Source of the DNA: Paraconiothyrium sp. Pb-2020
Lineage: Eukaryota; Ascomycota; Dothideomycetes; Pleosporales; Didymosphaeriaceae
Direction of reading: 5' to 3'
NCBI GenBank assembly: GCA_022419385.1
Contig: JAJUBI010000005.1
Span: 2,170,001 to 2,234,000, forward strand
DNA length: 64,000 nt
The position numbers were made by a program, and so were the translations under genes. The notes below the pieces were generated by a model. It made no database searches, had not been told where the DNA came from, and saw only the letters and a list, made by a program, of their open reading frames with translations. Positions 45,166 to 56,900 of the stretch are shown in pieces; the stretch's first letter is position 1; each line of letters starts with the position of its first letter.

Positions 45166-46657
45166 TCAAGATCCAGTCTTCTCCGTGAGCTCAACATAGG
45201 GGTCTCGGTCTGCATCTTCCTGCTTGCCCGACTTCAACATCTCAATGGTGGCATCGCTCAGCGGAGCATTGGGGTGCTCGAGCTTACTCTGCTCGCCACT
45301 GTCGTCAGACGAAGAAGTGGCCTCGGCGGGGTCGTAAGGAGCCCCCGCCTTTTTTCCATCGTGTCCAGCAGAGGGGCACCCAACAGCCTCCATCAGCTTC
45401 TGGGCATCACCCGCAGCAGTACCATCGGGAAGCGCTGTCTCCCTTGGGCGCGGCATCTGGTCAATCTCGGCCTTTGAGTCGCTGTCCAGTGCATCACCTG
45501 GAGAGAGATTCTTGTCCACGGCTTCTTTTTTGACCTCGCCGCCAGGTGCAATTTGCCGGAACATAACCATGGGGTCGAACCAGGTACGCACACTCTGGAG
45601 TTGGAGCTTGTCATTGACGGGGGCGACCGTGACGCCTTGAATGTCGATCGCACCGCCGTGGGCCTTTACTGATACTTGCTCGCCCTTGCTGTTGAGTCGT
45701 CAGCATGCAATTCGTACGTCCACAACAGGACCTCTGATTCTGGACATATGTTGCGTCCTCGTCGTGTCGCGAACATTGTTCCTGCACGCATATCCGAAGT
45801 AGCTGTGCTGACAACGAAGTGTCTGACTCACTAGTTTAGTCCTACATAGTCGTTCTTCATCACACCCCAATGACGCCATCTGAACGACACCGTTGGCGGA
45901 CCGCTGTATACTTCGGTAACTTCCCAGGCGAAGGTGGGCATCATCCTCTTGAAGGTCTTGTGGCTGCTGGCAAAGTCTGAGTATTGGGGCGAGTAGAACT
46001 CGTTCGGTGCAATGATAGCGTTATATGTCCCATGTTTCAACATGTAGTATGCATCCTGCGGCTCAGACCCGTTGATAGCGAAGTTGTATTTATCGTGGTC
46101 GATCGTTCGCCAGTCAGACAGCGTTGGCTTAAAGAAGGCCTCGACTTCCCAGTTCTTCACGAGGTTTTCAACAAGCTGAGGAAGGGAAAGTGCCGCGTGG
46201 TTCATGGTCCTGGCTGGTCATAACGTCAGTTACCGTTCAAATCATATCTAGGTGCACGTCGTAATGATCTTCGTGCACCGGATTCCCAACTGGGCAGTGC
46301 TCCAGGCACTATCAATTGAACTTCGCTTTACAGCTGGGCGCTCATGGCGATATAGAATTGGCTTTGAGTGAGCGTGAGAACTGAGTTGATCCAAAACATA
46401 TTTCGCAGTCATCAAACTTCTCTATTGTTCCATTCTGTGGATGGTTTATTGTGGAAGTAGACGTTCTTTGGGTGTCAATGCGCACAAGCTATGTGTGAAG
46501 GAGGATACCACTTACTCTCGGCATACACCTTCCTCGTCTACGAATAGTCCGGAGTCCGTCCATATCGCCAGTTCACGTTTGCATCTTTCAGAACCGCGTC
46601 TGGGTCAGTGACATAGTCAGGAAGAGCAGGTGGTGCTTGAGTGTCTGCGGGAGCCAT
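45166..46657 (-). CDS. Pathogen-related / SnoaL-like protein with an in-frame stop
   Basis: Member of the fungal family resembling the barley pathogen-related protein (NTF2/SnoaL-like fold); function unknown. Exons 46657-46516, 46213-45832 and 45688-45166, with longer introns (302 and 143 nt) than its neighbours. Family text: PPALPDYVTDPDAVLKD, VNWRYGRTPDYS, SLPQLVENLVKNWEVEAFF, YNAIIAPNEFYSPQYSDFAS, HKTFKRMMPTFAWEVTEVYS, TVSFRWRHWGVMKNDYVGLN, GEQVSVKAHGGAIDIQGV and VRTWFDPMVMFRQIAPGG, then an acidic disordered tail of about 130 residues. Codon 40 (46540-46538) is TAG directly after DYS, where relatives continue without a break, and the next codons TRKVYAE plus the donor GTAAGT are intact. 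Reading through, the gene has 348 sense-length positions. Either a point nonsense allele or a base-call error. Confidence 0.85.
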
Positions 46658-48112
46658 TGTGGAAGCGTGCAAAGTATCGGACAGGGTGAGGTGAGACGAC
46701 GGAGGATAGAAAAGATAAGACTTTGAAGGTATGTAATCAGCTTGATCCGGCAGGTGTGAGCGGGGTACCGTATAAGGACCAATGCAGGTGGGTGACACAA
46801 GCTGCAAGAGGGCATACAAAAGTAAAGAGGAACCGAGTACGGACCCGGCGGGACCTGTCCTTTTATTAGGACGGAAAGAGCGTTCAAGCTAGAGGATCGG
46901 AACGTTGTCGTTGAAACACTGGTAGCGATTTACGCTGTCCTTGCAGCACATGTGCATTATCTTTGTATTGTTAGTCTGAACCAGTCCAGTCCAGAGGCGG
47001 TTGTTACATCCTAGAGCCTTACATGTATTTATTTAGATCATTAGGTCGTTGGGACTGCCACACCGCTGATATGCTAGAACACAAGAATACTCGTGTGCCG
47101 CGCTCTCACCAGCTTTCAAAGGTGCTCTCTCACCATTTGTTCTTTGATAGTACCTCAACAACCCACATGAAAGTGGACTCGAAATCTTCTCCATATCAAC
47201 TTATATAACACCAACAGTGCAATCTTCCTACACAAGGCTCCAAGGACTACCTCGCCGCAAGCCAATGCAGGACTGTGCCCTCCCACATATCGCGGTTAGG
47301 TGCCGCATCTTCTTCTGCGACGATATCTCAAGTTTCGGATTGTGGTTTCCTTATATTTCCATTCTAAGGTGGCTGGCTTGGTTCAATCGAGGCATAGTGA
47401 TCCCGGCCTGGTCAAATAATGCGTGTGGCCCGTGTTTCTCGCGTAAGTTCACAGTAACCGGTGTATGATGATCGCGCCGATGGACATGGCTGAGGGTGTT
47501 GTAGTCAAGCAGCATCTCTAGCCCTCATCGCTGCCACCGTATGGTATGCACGAAGAGCCGCTGGTTACTGCATGGCGCTGCTTCTTGGCATTGATATGCT
47601 CAGTATCCTCCAAAGGGCATAGACTTGATTTGTTGGGATCGTAATGGCTATCTGAATACAAATCGATTCTCAAACCGGGCCGCTAATGTACAGATCAATA
47701 TAACCTCATACAGGGCCTCTGTCCAGGCGTGGGTGCTAACCACCGAGAGATTCTGACATTGCCTCTATACGTAGAGTTGACCTGCTGACACCATTGAACT
47801 GTAATGAAATCACCCATATTTCGGCAAGGCGGACAAGTAGAGCTACGAAAGGCATCGAGCTGACGACGGCACCGTCGGCCTGGCCACAGAAGCAACAGAA
47901 ATCCAAACCGTGGCCCAGAACGGATGTTTCTGTGCGGGTTGTTGACCCTTTGAAGGCGCCCTGGCCTGGAATCCTTTCACGCGCGGAGCTCTTTGCCAAG
48001 AATGACGTAACTGTTAATTGTATGCGCTTGCTCTCCACCAAGCACTTCCTCAGCATTAAAGAGCATTCAACACTCCAACGCCATACCGACAAGCCAAGTG
48101 AAGACTTGCATC
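46658..48112. other. Divergent intergenic region (1.45 kb)
   Basis: Promoters of the pathogen-related gene (-) and the PIPK-like gene (+) lie at its two ends. No supported gene; frames at 47736-48138 on both strands mirror each other. Confidence 0.4.
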
Positions 48113-49306
48113 ATGGGGAGGCGACAACGCCTCATTAGCAAGTCGATCCTGCACGCGATCTTCAGCCCGAAGAAAGCATACGGCACAGACGATCGCCCAA
48201 GCTTGCTTGCGCGCATTCTCGCATTCTTCGCTGTGTTCAATCTTACTTTAGCACGATACCGAGCAGCGCTTTTCAGGAGACTAAGAAACGAAATATGGGA
48301 AATCGAAGAGGAAGAGTACAAGGAATCATTTCGTTCTCCAAGCCACAACAAGAGAACCGACCTCATTGCCGTGGGCGATCTGGGCTATTCAGGCTCGGTA
48401 TGCGCGCGCTTCCACTACGAATTTAATCTAATAATGAATCTACAGACCTTTTTCACGACACCAAATTCCAAGTTCCTCCTCAAATCACTTCCTCGTCATT
48501 TCGAGCAATCCTTCTTCCGTGACCGCCTTCTAGATCCCTACGTCGAGCACATGGAGTTAAACCCAGGCTCTCTTCTCGTCCGCATAACTGACCTGTTGTA
48601 CTCACCTGCACCGACTATTGGCGCTGCTCTGGGTACCGCGCCTGGACATCACATTGTCATGGAGAACATTCTATACGGCAAGTCCAATTGCGCAAAGGAC
48701 GATCAAGACCAGTGGGAAACGTATGATCTGAAGCCGAATGACTATTTCTACCCCGAGCGCGATGTAGCTGGCGGAAGACTCGCGCCCGAAAGTGTGAAAG
48801 AGCGCTTGATCGACGAATTTCCGGACAAGGTCCGGCTAACGATCGAGGAGAAGGAAGACCTTGTCGCACAAATAACGAGGGACACGAAGATATTGCAAAG
48901 GGAGAACGCGGTTGACTACAGCTTGTTCCTTGTCCGATATCCGGCCTCCCTTGCTTCTGCGGAGAACGACCCAGTGCCCGTTCCGCCAGGGAAGGGCTCC
49001 CCATGGCGCACAGGGCTCCCGTCACGGGATGGCAAATGGGTGTATCGAGCTATTCTCTTGGACTTTTTCTGGGCTAAAGATGCGTTTCAAGCGAAAGCCA
49101 TGACTGGCTTGGTCAATACGTTCAATTTCCTGAAATGGGGCAAGGACCATGGACCGATGAGTATCACTACTTCTAGTGACGAGTACCGCGCGAGGTTCTT
49201 ACGCATGGTCGACGATATGATAGAGGTACCAGACAGCTCTGGACAGCCAGCGGGACAGCTGCGAACCCCTCAAGCAAGCACTGGCAACCTAATAGGCGAG
49301 ATGTAA
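48113..49306 (+). CDS. Stand-alone phosphatidylinositol-phosphate-kinase-domain protein
   Basis: Divergent PIP-kinase fold protein. The first ATG is at 48113. A 48-nt intron (48398-48445, GTATGC...TACAG, branch TCTAAT) is in frame and stop-free; removing it restores family continuity (LGYSGS joined to TFFTTPNSKFLLKSLPRHFE) and gives 381 residues. Other landmarks: FRDRLLDPYVEHMELNPGSL, LGTAPGHHIVMENILYGKS, WETYDLKPNDYFYPERDVAG and AVDYSLFLVRYP, and near the end YRAILLDFFWAKDAFQAKAM, in place of the catalytic IID block. The Lys in LLKSLPRHFE fits the ATP lysine. It lacks the FYVE/Cpn60 domains of Fab1 and the N-terminus of Mss4, so it is neither. Lipid kinase activity is plausible but unproven. 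Confidence 0.87.
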   Translation: MGRRQRLISKSILHAIFSPKKAYGTDDRPSLLARILAFFAVFNLTLARYRAALFRRLRNEIWEIEEEEYKESFRSPSHNKRTDLIAVGDLGYSGSVCARFHYEFNLIMNLQTFFTTPNSKFLLKSLPRHFEQSFFRDRLLDPYVEHMELNPGSLLVRITDLLYSPAPTIGAALGTAPGHHIVMENILYGKSNCAKDDQDQWETYDLKPNDYFYPERDVAGGRLAPESVKERLIDEFPDKVRLTIEEKEDLVAQITRDTKILQRENAVDYSLFLVRYPASLASAENDPVPVPPGKGSPWRTGLPSRDGKWVYRAILLDFFWAKDAFQAKAMTGLVNTFNFLKWGKDHGPMSITTSSDEYRARFLRMVDDMIEVPDSSGQPAGQLRTPQASTGNLIGEM

Positions 49307-50338
49307 TTTCTTCGGCCTCGTTTCTTATTCTTAGGGATACTTTATGGGCAATGAGTGAGGAGTTGAGCGTTGAAATCGGTACATAAGGATACCCCATATC
49401 AGGTTTAGGTTCAATGTCAGCATCTTGCCATTTGACCTAGCCGATACCAAAGAGAAGCTACGGTACAGCATAGGAAGAAGATGCCAGAAGCACAGGTGAG
49501 CAGTAAGAGCATGTCGTCATCGGGCGTGGCTTCGTGATCAAACAAGTGTGGCTTGGGCGAACAACATGAAGCCGACGTGGGACTCAAAAAGCCGGGCCCT
49601 GTGCCGGACAGGGTCTTGAGCCGACCTCGAAATTGACGATGATGCCTAGGGAACGTTGGCTGTTGCACAATGAGCACCGGTGTGCGCAGTGCAGACGTCT
49701 CATGGACATATCCCGGGACGGCTTGAGTCTCTCATGGTTGCATCATGGCCGACGAACAGAGGCGGAGCGGGAGAGGATTCGCCCCGCGGCGAGGGGATGC
49801 TTTTTCGAAAATGCCTACGTGTCCGCGGGCGATCTTCACGGCATTCACTGAGGCTCTTTGCGAGAGGCCGTGCGGCAGAGCGGTGAGCGGAGGCCTGGCC
49901 GTATGATGCCCAGCCTCCCTGGCTCAGACCAATGGGCCTGACGGCGCCATGTGCATTTGGTCTGGGGGAAAGGGTTTCACGAATGATGCACGATCCGTGA
50001 CGTCAGAGCGCGCTTCCAACGCCTCACATGGGCATGGACGCAGCGCAACTGCCACAGAATTCGCCGCTTCCTTAAAGTGCACTGCGCGCTGCTCTCCGCG
50101 CCGTCAAAGAGTGACTGTCACCGAAGATTCGTCATACAAACACCTTTACTATTTATCGACTCTACACCCAACCGCACGCCAGCAACACCACCCAGAGATC
50201 CCGTTCGTCTATCATCGCGCTATTCCTTCTTCGGCTGCTCGCCCCTCTCCTCCTCCAATCAGGTCTGCACTCCTACGTCAGTCAGCAGCCCGCCCTCTGC
50301 GCAGCCAGCTTTTGTAGCCTGCTGGCGGCCCGCCCAAC
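49307..50338. other. Intergenic, promoter of the RS/glycine-zipper gene
   Basis: About 1 kb without supported genes. A CT-rich leader precedes the ATG at 50339 (around 50225-50260), as often seen in strongly expressed fungal genes. Confidence 0.35.
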
Positions 50339-52086
50339 ATGTCTGTCCTTGCTCTGAAGGCGCTGGACTACGGCGCAGACAAACTTCCGGATCGGGTTTT
50401 TGAAGCAATTCCGGGCGGCTTCTTTACGCCAGACCACAAGAAACACCCAAAGTCCAAGACGAACCGGCGGCCTCTACGCGATACACGAGGCAAGAGCGAG
50501 CAGAGGGACGACCGAGGCAAACGCCGCTCACAGCGAGAGCGCACTCCGCAGAGCGAGTACTCCGGCTACAGTAGCTACGACGATACCGACTACGAGCGCG
50601 ATCAGCGCCGTCAAGGTCGACGTCCCCGTGTGAAGAGTCTTGGGCGCAGTTTGAGTCGCAGCCTGAGCCGCAGCTTGAGTCGTGGAAGGCACCAGCAGCG
50701 CAGCAGCGGTTTTGACGGCGAGTACGACGAGCGTGCCCAGATGGACCGAGAACGCGCAGACCGTGGGCCTCAAGTCCCTCCCCCTCCTGCTTCTGACTAC
50801 AGGCAATACAACCCGCAAGAATACGCCTCTCCGCCGCCAGCCACTGGTGGATCTTATGACCCATACCGCCGGGCGTCGTCGGCCAAGCAAGATCATGGAT
50901 ACCCCTCTCAGGTAAATACCGCCTTTCGTACTCGAAGCGCTACACTTCCGGTAGGCCGTCCTGCGCCGACGCCGTTGCAATTACTGCGGTCAAAGCTCGT
51001 GGGCAGGTGGCCGTCGAATGTGTCGACCCCTCTCCTCCCTATATCTCCTTTCACCATTTCTCCCACCGTGGAGTCGCTGCGTACTGGCACTCCGCTTAGT
51101 GCTTCATTTTCACCCTCCTATGAGCCGCCTCTTGCGGCTTTGCTCAGCCGTGCAGCCACTAACTCACCTCAGCCAGCCTCTCAGACAGCAGCGCGATACA
51201 CACCAGGTGCTGGATACGCTCCATCACCTGTGAATGTAAACTCGCCGATCCTTCCACCACCCAATAATGGGTACGCACCATACAATCCCGCCGAGTACGC
51301 ATCCTCGAATGCAGGCTACCATGCTCCGGGAAATAGCTATCCGTCTCCACCGCCGTTCTATCGACAGTCGTCACGTTCACAGCCCTCGCTAGCCCAGAAT
51401 CCTTATCCAGACACTCAGGTCGCCGCGTACGACTCGCCTCCGGACCGCCATGGCAGTTCCTCATCCTCGCGCCGTCACCGTCACCGTCACGATGATGACA
51501 GGCGGCACAGGGCAAGGTCTGCTGGTCAGCACGGCCGCTCTCGTAGCCGGGTCACTGACAAGTTCCGTGACAGGTTCGAGGGTATTGACCTGCATGACAA
51601 AAACTTGGCGGCTTCGGTGGGAGGTGCGTTAGCCGGAGGACTGGCTGGCAGGGCTGTTGGACATGGAACGCTAAGTACTCTTATAGGAGCAGGTATCGGC
51701 GCGTTCGGAGGTAGAGAATTTGAGAAGAGACACGAGAAGTAAGTGGAGATGCTTGGAGTCGGCGTTGTGGATTTATCGAGTATTGCGCGTTGTCGTTGAT
51801 CGTTGTCACACCGCGGGTTTCCTTGGAATGTTTCACTGATTCGGGATCTCTCGCCCACAGGAAGAAGAGTGGTCGCTCGGCATCGAAAGCGCGAGGAGAA
51901 CGCGGTCGTAGCCGGTCCCAAAGTCGGAATAGACGAGGCTATTCTAGGTCTCCATCCCGCGACCGAAAGCGAGACGATCGGCACAGCGAAGACGACTACA
52001 CCAACTCCGATTCTGACAGCCGCCGGGCTGCAAGGAGAAGGAGACGTCGTAGTCGCAGCCACCGCGATCGGGACTCGGACTACTAA
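50339..52086 (+). CDS. Arg/Ser-rich protein with a glycine-zipper motif
   Basis: Starts MSVLALKALDYGADKLPDRV, a conserved N-terminus in a fungal family of disordered proteins. It continues with KKHPKSK and RS-type repeats (SLGRSLSRSLSRSLSRGRH, at 50636-50690), Tyr/Pro-rich low-complexity sequence, and a hydrophobic Gly-zipper (ASVGGALAGGLAGRAVGHG, then LIGAGIGAFGGREFEKRHE). A spliced RS tail (intron 51739-51860) ends at 52086 with RRRRRRSRSHRDRDSDY. A second, in-frame, stop-free candidate intron at 50912-51172 (261 nt; branch CACTAAC; acceptor CAG) would shorten the protein from 541 to 454 residues; the flanking text TAARYTPGAGYAPSPVNVNS suggests it is spliced at least sometimes. Function unknown; nucleic-acid or condensate association is inference from the RS content. 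Confidence 0.8.
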
Positions 52087-53027
52087 TGATTGCGTTTTCG
52101 GCTACTACATGTATCATTTTCGTCATTGCATTGATTACTCCTCCTTTGGGTATGATTCTGCGTTTCTCTGAGCTATGGTACCTTCTATCCATTTTCCATA
52201 ACGACCTTACGAATGATGACATACAAAGCAAAGCTTCATATCAAGTTGGGTCAGGCTTGGCGCGTTAGTCGGCTTGCCTTCCTTAACGTATGCCTAGCGG
52301 TCGCAATTTTTACCGTAGATTTTGCGGTTGGTTTCGTCGGAACAGCTCCGAAAGCTAAGGCGCGCTTTCAGGCTGCAAGTGGATAAAGGGATCGGTCATG
52401 CGCTTGCTGACCCTTGAGTCAATACTGCGATTCGGAAAGCTTTCGCACTGTGCATAATACTTGAGAACATTGACCAATTCCATTACGCCACGTATAAATC
52501 CCATCTGCACAAAGGACTTGCAAAGACCTTCGTTTTGCATGCCGAATCCGCCCGTGTTCAAAGGCTCACCGGCATTCCAGGTGTGGAACATGGTACCGGA
52601 AGATACACTAGCGCTCTAATCGCAACCACCTCACCTCGGGTGCTTAGTGCTTCTAGTCTGTTTCCAAACCTCTTCTAGGACGTTTCCAGAAACACGGTTA
52701 GCCGTGAGCGTTAGGTATGGCGAGCTTCAACGGCCGAAACCCCCGTGTATCTTGGGTGTGGTCGCGTGAAACGTGATCGGAGGTGGGCCCGTTGGTGGTG
52801 TGAAAAGCAATGGGGCGTGTAGCGCGCGCGTCATGGCGTGTAGGTTCTTTGAGAGGGAGGGTATAGAATGAAGACGGTCCGGCGTGGGTACGGCGAAATC
52901 GTGCAATCAGTGTTTGTCGTCCGCCACGGCTTGATCTGGCAGCCTCACAATTCCCTCCAACGTGTGCGTACTACGGGTTTCGGAAACGAAGACAACTATA
53001 CTTAACCCTTGCAAAGCGTTTACGGGT
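52087..53027. other. Intergenic with one small minus-strand ORF
   Basis: It holds a 78-codon minus frame described separately (52591-52355). The remainder near 52700-53000 is the promoter of the F-box-like gene. Confidence 0.3.
52355..52591 (-). CDS. Possible small ORF, 78 residues
   Basis: An ATG frame, MFHTWNAGEPLNTGGFGMQN, with balanced composition and no low complexity, ending FIHLQPESAP. No signal peptide, membrane segment or recognised family. It could be a short gene or an exon of a decayed one. Support is composition only. Confidence 0.25.
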   Translation of the reverse strand: MFHTWNAGEPLNTGGFGMQNEGLCKSFVQMGFIRGVMELVNVLKYYAQCESFPNRSIDSRVSKRMTDPFIHLQPESAP

Positions 53028-53945
53028 ATGTCGGAGAAAGGGGACTCCAACCATGGGCGACAGGAGCGGTGCTTCTTGCTCGAAGCCCTGCCCGCGGAAT
53101 TGCGTGTCATGGTGTACGAGAATCTGCTTGTCAATTCCGAGCCTATCACTGCACCTCTACGTGAACAGTTGGATGACCCGACGACGCTCGATCTTGGATT
53201 TCTCTGCACCAACCGACAAATTCACGATGAAGCTATAGCTGTGTTCTATAGCAAGAACATAATTTCCATTCGCCCACATTCAATGACAATTCGAAGCCGC
53301 GGTGTACCTGTACCGCAATACCATCACTTTATTCGGCATCTGAAAGTCGAGGGGTTGTACTGTCCGGATAGCCTGGGGAAGGAGTGGGCGAAGGTACTTG
53401 GCGATTTTGGGGAGGAAGGAAATGGGAACCACAAGGTTAATGATTATGGTAAGCATTCCTCTTCCAAGATCGATTTCGAAGCAAGACAGCTCATGAAACC
53501 CATAGTCTCCACCCTGTCAACCCTCCTCCTTCGACTGCGAAATCTACGCACCCTCCACCTCACCATCACCCCACCCGATCGCATCTCCTCAAAATCAGTA
53601 CTCGCCGCGCTCCTGCCACTGCAAAACGCCCTACCTTCCATTCTCGCCAATGTCTCCCCATCAGTGTCGATTCTCCTGAGCTTCGAATTCGAGGACTGCT
53701 ACTGCCGTATGCATGTGAGCCCAGGATTCTTAGTGAAAGACTGTCTCCTGGTGGTCGCGTGTCAGGTGCTATTTTGGAAGAGCCATCTGCGGGTTGAGAA
53801 GATGGTCATGGAAGCGAGAGGTGCGAAGTTGAAGGAGACCGACGGGAGGACGGATTTGGGGGTTCTTGTTGGGGAGGGAGTGGGTAAAGTGGTGGAGGCC
53901 GGGAGGGACGTTGACGGAATGATTGGGCGGCTGGTGGGTCTTTAA
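53028..53945 (+). CDS. F-box-like hypothetical protein
   Basis: Single exon, 305 residues from the ATG at 53028. The N-terminal motif FLLEALPAELRVMVYENLLV followed by LDLGFLCTNRQIHDEAIAVF and YSKNIISIRP is the standard opening of a large fungal family annotated as F-box-like or DUF3844-style unknowns. The middle carries leucine-rich text (LSTLLLRLRNLRTLHLTITP), and the C-terminus is Gly/Val-rich. If the F-box is functional it would recruit substrates to an SCF ubiquitin ligase; this is inference. A longer frame upstream lacks an ATG. Confidence 0.75.
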   Translation: MSEKGDSNHGRQERCFLLEALPAELRVMVYENLLVNSEPITAPLREQLDDPTTLDLGFLCTNRQIHDEAIAVFYSKNIISIRPHSMTIRSRGVPVPQYHHFIRHLKVEGLYCPDSLGKEWAKVLGDFGEEGNGNHKVNDYGKHSSSKIDFEARQLMKPIVSTLSTLLLRLRNLRTLHLTITPPDRISSKSVLAALLPLQNALPSILANVSPSVSILLSFEFEDCYCRMHVSPGFLVKDCLLVVACQVLFWKSHLRVEKMVMEARGAKLKETDGRTDLGVLVGEGVGKVVEAGRDVDGMIGRLVGL

Positions 53946-56900
53946 GAGGGAGCGTGATGCTTTGTTTGATCAAGATCATTACGGTGCACTCAGGCAGGTT
54001 GGGATAATCTCCGGAACGAGTGGTAAGGTATACTTTTAGACGCAGAGTCGTACACCCGGTGATCAATAATTCAACAGACCAAATTTCCGACAGGCCAAAT
54101 TGAGCCGTTCGATGTTGGACTTTTATATACAAGCCGACAAACATCTAATTACAAATTCATCTTGACACCTATTTCCCTCCTTTAAAAGTGCTCCGTATCT
54201 CTCTTATCTGTCACAACTCTCACTTTGACGTTTCAAGAGTTCCTTTAGAACACCTTCCTGTGACAAAGAGCTTCGCCATTAGGTCTGGTCTATAATCAGA
54301 TTCGGAAAGCACACATCGAACGTACTCCCCTCAACCGTTCCGCGATAGGGTCCTACATTCTTCCAAAGTGGACTCTCAGTCGGACAATCCGCCGTCATAC
54401 TCTATCTTGCCCTATAACCTGTCGTCAAAGCCCGCAATGGCAACCTCTCCGTGCCAGCGACCTTGTGAAGCACCCTGGCGTAGCGCTTAGGAACAGCTAC
54501 AAATGTATCTCGTTGAGGTGAGACACGTACGTACACGCTCGAAGTAAACTTCCAGGCTGTCCATCCGGCATTCGGCCCAGATGAGCAAGTTGATGGCAGC
54601 AGTGACAATGAAGTGGCCTCCCTTTTGACAGAAGTTGAGGAGAAGGAGCTTCTTCGCATCGCTATAAGACTTGTCGATATGCTCCAAATTATATGTCTAA
54701 TTGGTGAAATAGGACACAGGACAGAAAACAAGAGTCGATTTGCGCTGCTATCGTGGGGTCCTGGGTCAAACCTCAAAATCAGCACGGGCTGTATGCTAGA
54801 CTTGAAATCCACATATGCAGAGTACGTCTTAGAGGTCCCAGTACAGTTCCTTCTATATGAAGAAGAATTGATAATTGAAGCTAGGTATTGATGCAATCCT
54901 TTAGAACGGAAGTGTATTCGCCATACAATCCAAAGCACATAAACATCAGACTCAGCGTTCGCAGCGCATGCGGCTCTGACAAATATCGGTAATTCCGACT
55001 AATTGCAGATCAGCGATAAGGGCTAGGTGCAGAGATTCTGAGGCTAAGCACCATAGTCGGTGGCTCACTGGATGACCAAGAGACTTATGCTCATCGTCGT
55101 ATGGACTCGCACATGTCAAGTCCAAGTCTAAGACAGGAATCCTTCTCTCCCTGACGAAGCCACCATGTGATCCTATCGACACCTTGAAGATACTTCTTTA
55201 TGATAGCATATCTATCATTACTCATGTATCTATCATCTAAGGAGAGATTCTTGTGTATTCCATATCGCACGGAGACTGGCTCTACCTTCCGCAGTATCGA
55301 TTGACGGTCCTCGTACCCGGTTTGTCCAAAGTCACCCTAGGTTGTAAATCTCTAGCCCAGTGATCGTTATGTCATTGACAACGATATAGACAACGTCGGA
55401 GACAAGTAAACAGACCTTGACGTTACATGAGAAGTAAACAGATCTATGTTGTGGAAATTCCCTTAAAGGTCGCGATGTGCTATAGGGGAGAACTAGCTTC
55501 GATGGTATCTAATCTTAAAAAAACCCCGAGTCACTAGGAACTCTGATTTCTTAACTGCTCGAACTTAAATCAGATAAGAGTAGCTGCTAGCGTGCGCCAC
55601 CACGTGCGCCACCCGATTCATGGCAACCGACACCGGCGGTCAGGCCATATCGCGGTCGCGGACCTTCCGCCTCAGGAAAATTCATAGAAGTTGACTTATC
55701 AGATGCAGTAGGCGCACGTGGCAACCCTACGGAGATTTGGTTGTTGAGGGAGCTTCGGACATTTAGAGTGGGCCGAAACCCTTCGCTCCTGGAATCCCGA
55801 AGTGTGGTCATGGTGGTGACGAGGTCAGCGCGGAGACACGTGGGAGGACTGCTAGCTGACCCGCTTTCAACATGGTTATGCCTTTCGCGGTATATGCTGC
55901 ACAAGTCGTCTGGGTCGCTGGTTGTTGATCATGCGTTCCGTGCGCCGAAAATAGTGTGGAATGCTCGGTTGCCGGGAGGTACTTCAGCAGCGTGTCACTA
56001 AAGCGTCGATTGACAACCCATATGACATGTCTGCAATTGATTAACATTGTTGAAGGATCCAACCTGCATTGCTCAGTGATAAGCTCAATATCTATCCCAG
56101 CATTGTCCCAGCATCGACGGCAGCATGCAAGTCGAAGTGGGGGATGCACCTAAGAGCGGGAAGCCCTAGCTGACAGTTCATCGGAGAATTTGTCTCGGAG
56201 TCCGACCCGCTTCTGGACAATTACTTCGCACAAGAATGCCTAGTTCGTAACGGATGTAACTGCCTAGGGCTCAGAAACATGCTGACAAGCGTTTAGAACG
56301 TGGCGTAAACGGCAGAGCTTGCTCGTGTTCCACATGAGAAATTGAAGTCACAAGCCTACTTTGTGCATGCTTTATACGATGACTCGGCAACAGTTATCCG
56401 AGCATAGAAATAGTTGCGGAAGCGTTGTTAGGAGCTCTGCTAGACAGTGACAGCGCCGGCTGTGAAGAAATGGAACGAAGTACCTTGTCCATTGGGCGAG
56501 GGTGCCACGAAAAAGCACAAGAGGACAGAGTGGGTATATCCCATGCGGAGAGTTTAAAGAGGATCAATGATGGTTATGCATTATAGAGGGACAGTCGTTG
56601 GGTTCGAGGCACAGCGTCCTGTGCATTGGGAAGATCAAACCAATCGTCGTCTAGCCCATAGGTAGGATAGCATTGACATCATAGCCATCTGATGTTGTCT
56701 CTGTAGGGTGTACAGCGGTCCATTTGTCTGGTGACCCTGGTTCACCATGATAGCGTACGCTAATCACTGCCGTGTTCTGGCACAGCAACTCACCAGGCAC
56801 TCAGAGGATGGCATCAGAGGCTGAACAGCGAGGCTGAAGCGTACGTTAGCGATCTACACCACGTGCGAAAACACACATGTGTAAGCTTGTTCAGCTTAGT

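Noticed and set aside
54402..54938. 178-codon minus frame and opposing plus frame
   Set aside because: Parts look protein-like, but no start, splice partner or family; not enough for a gene call.
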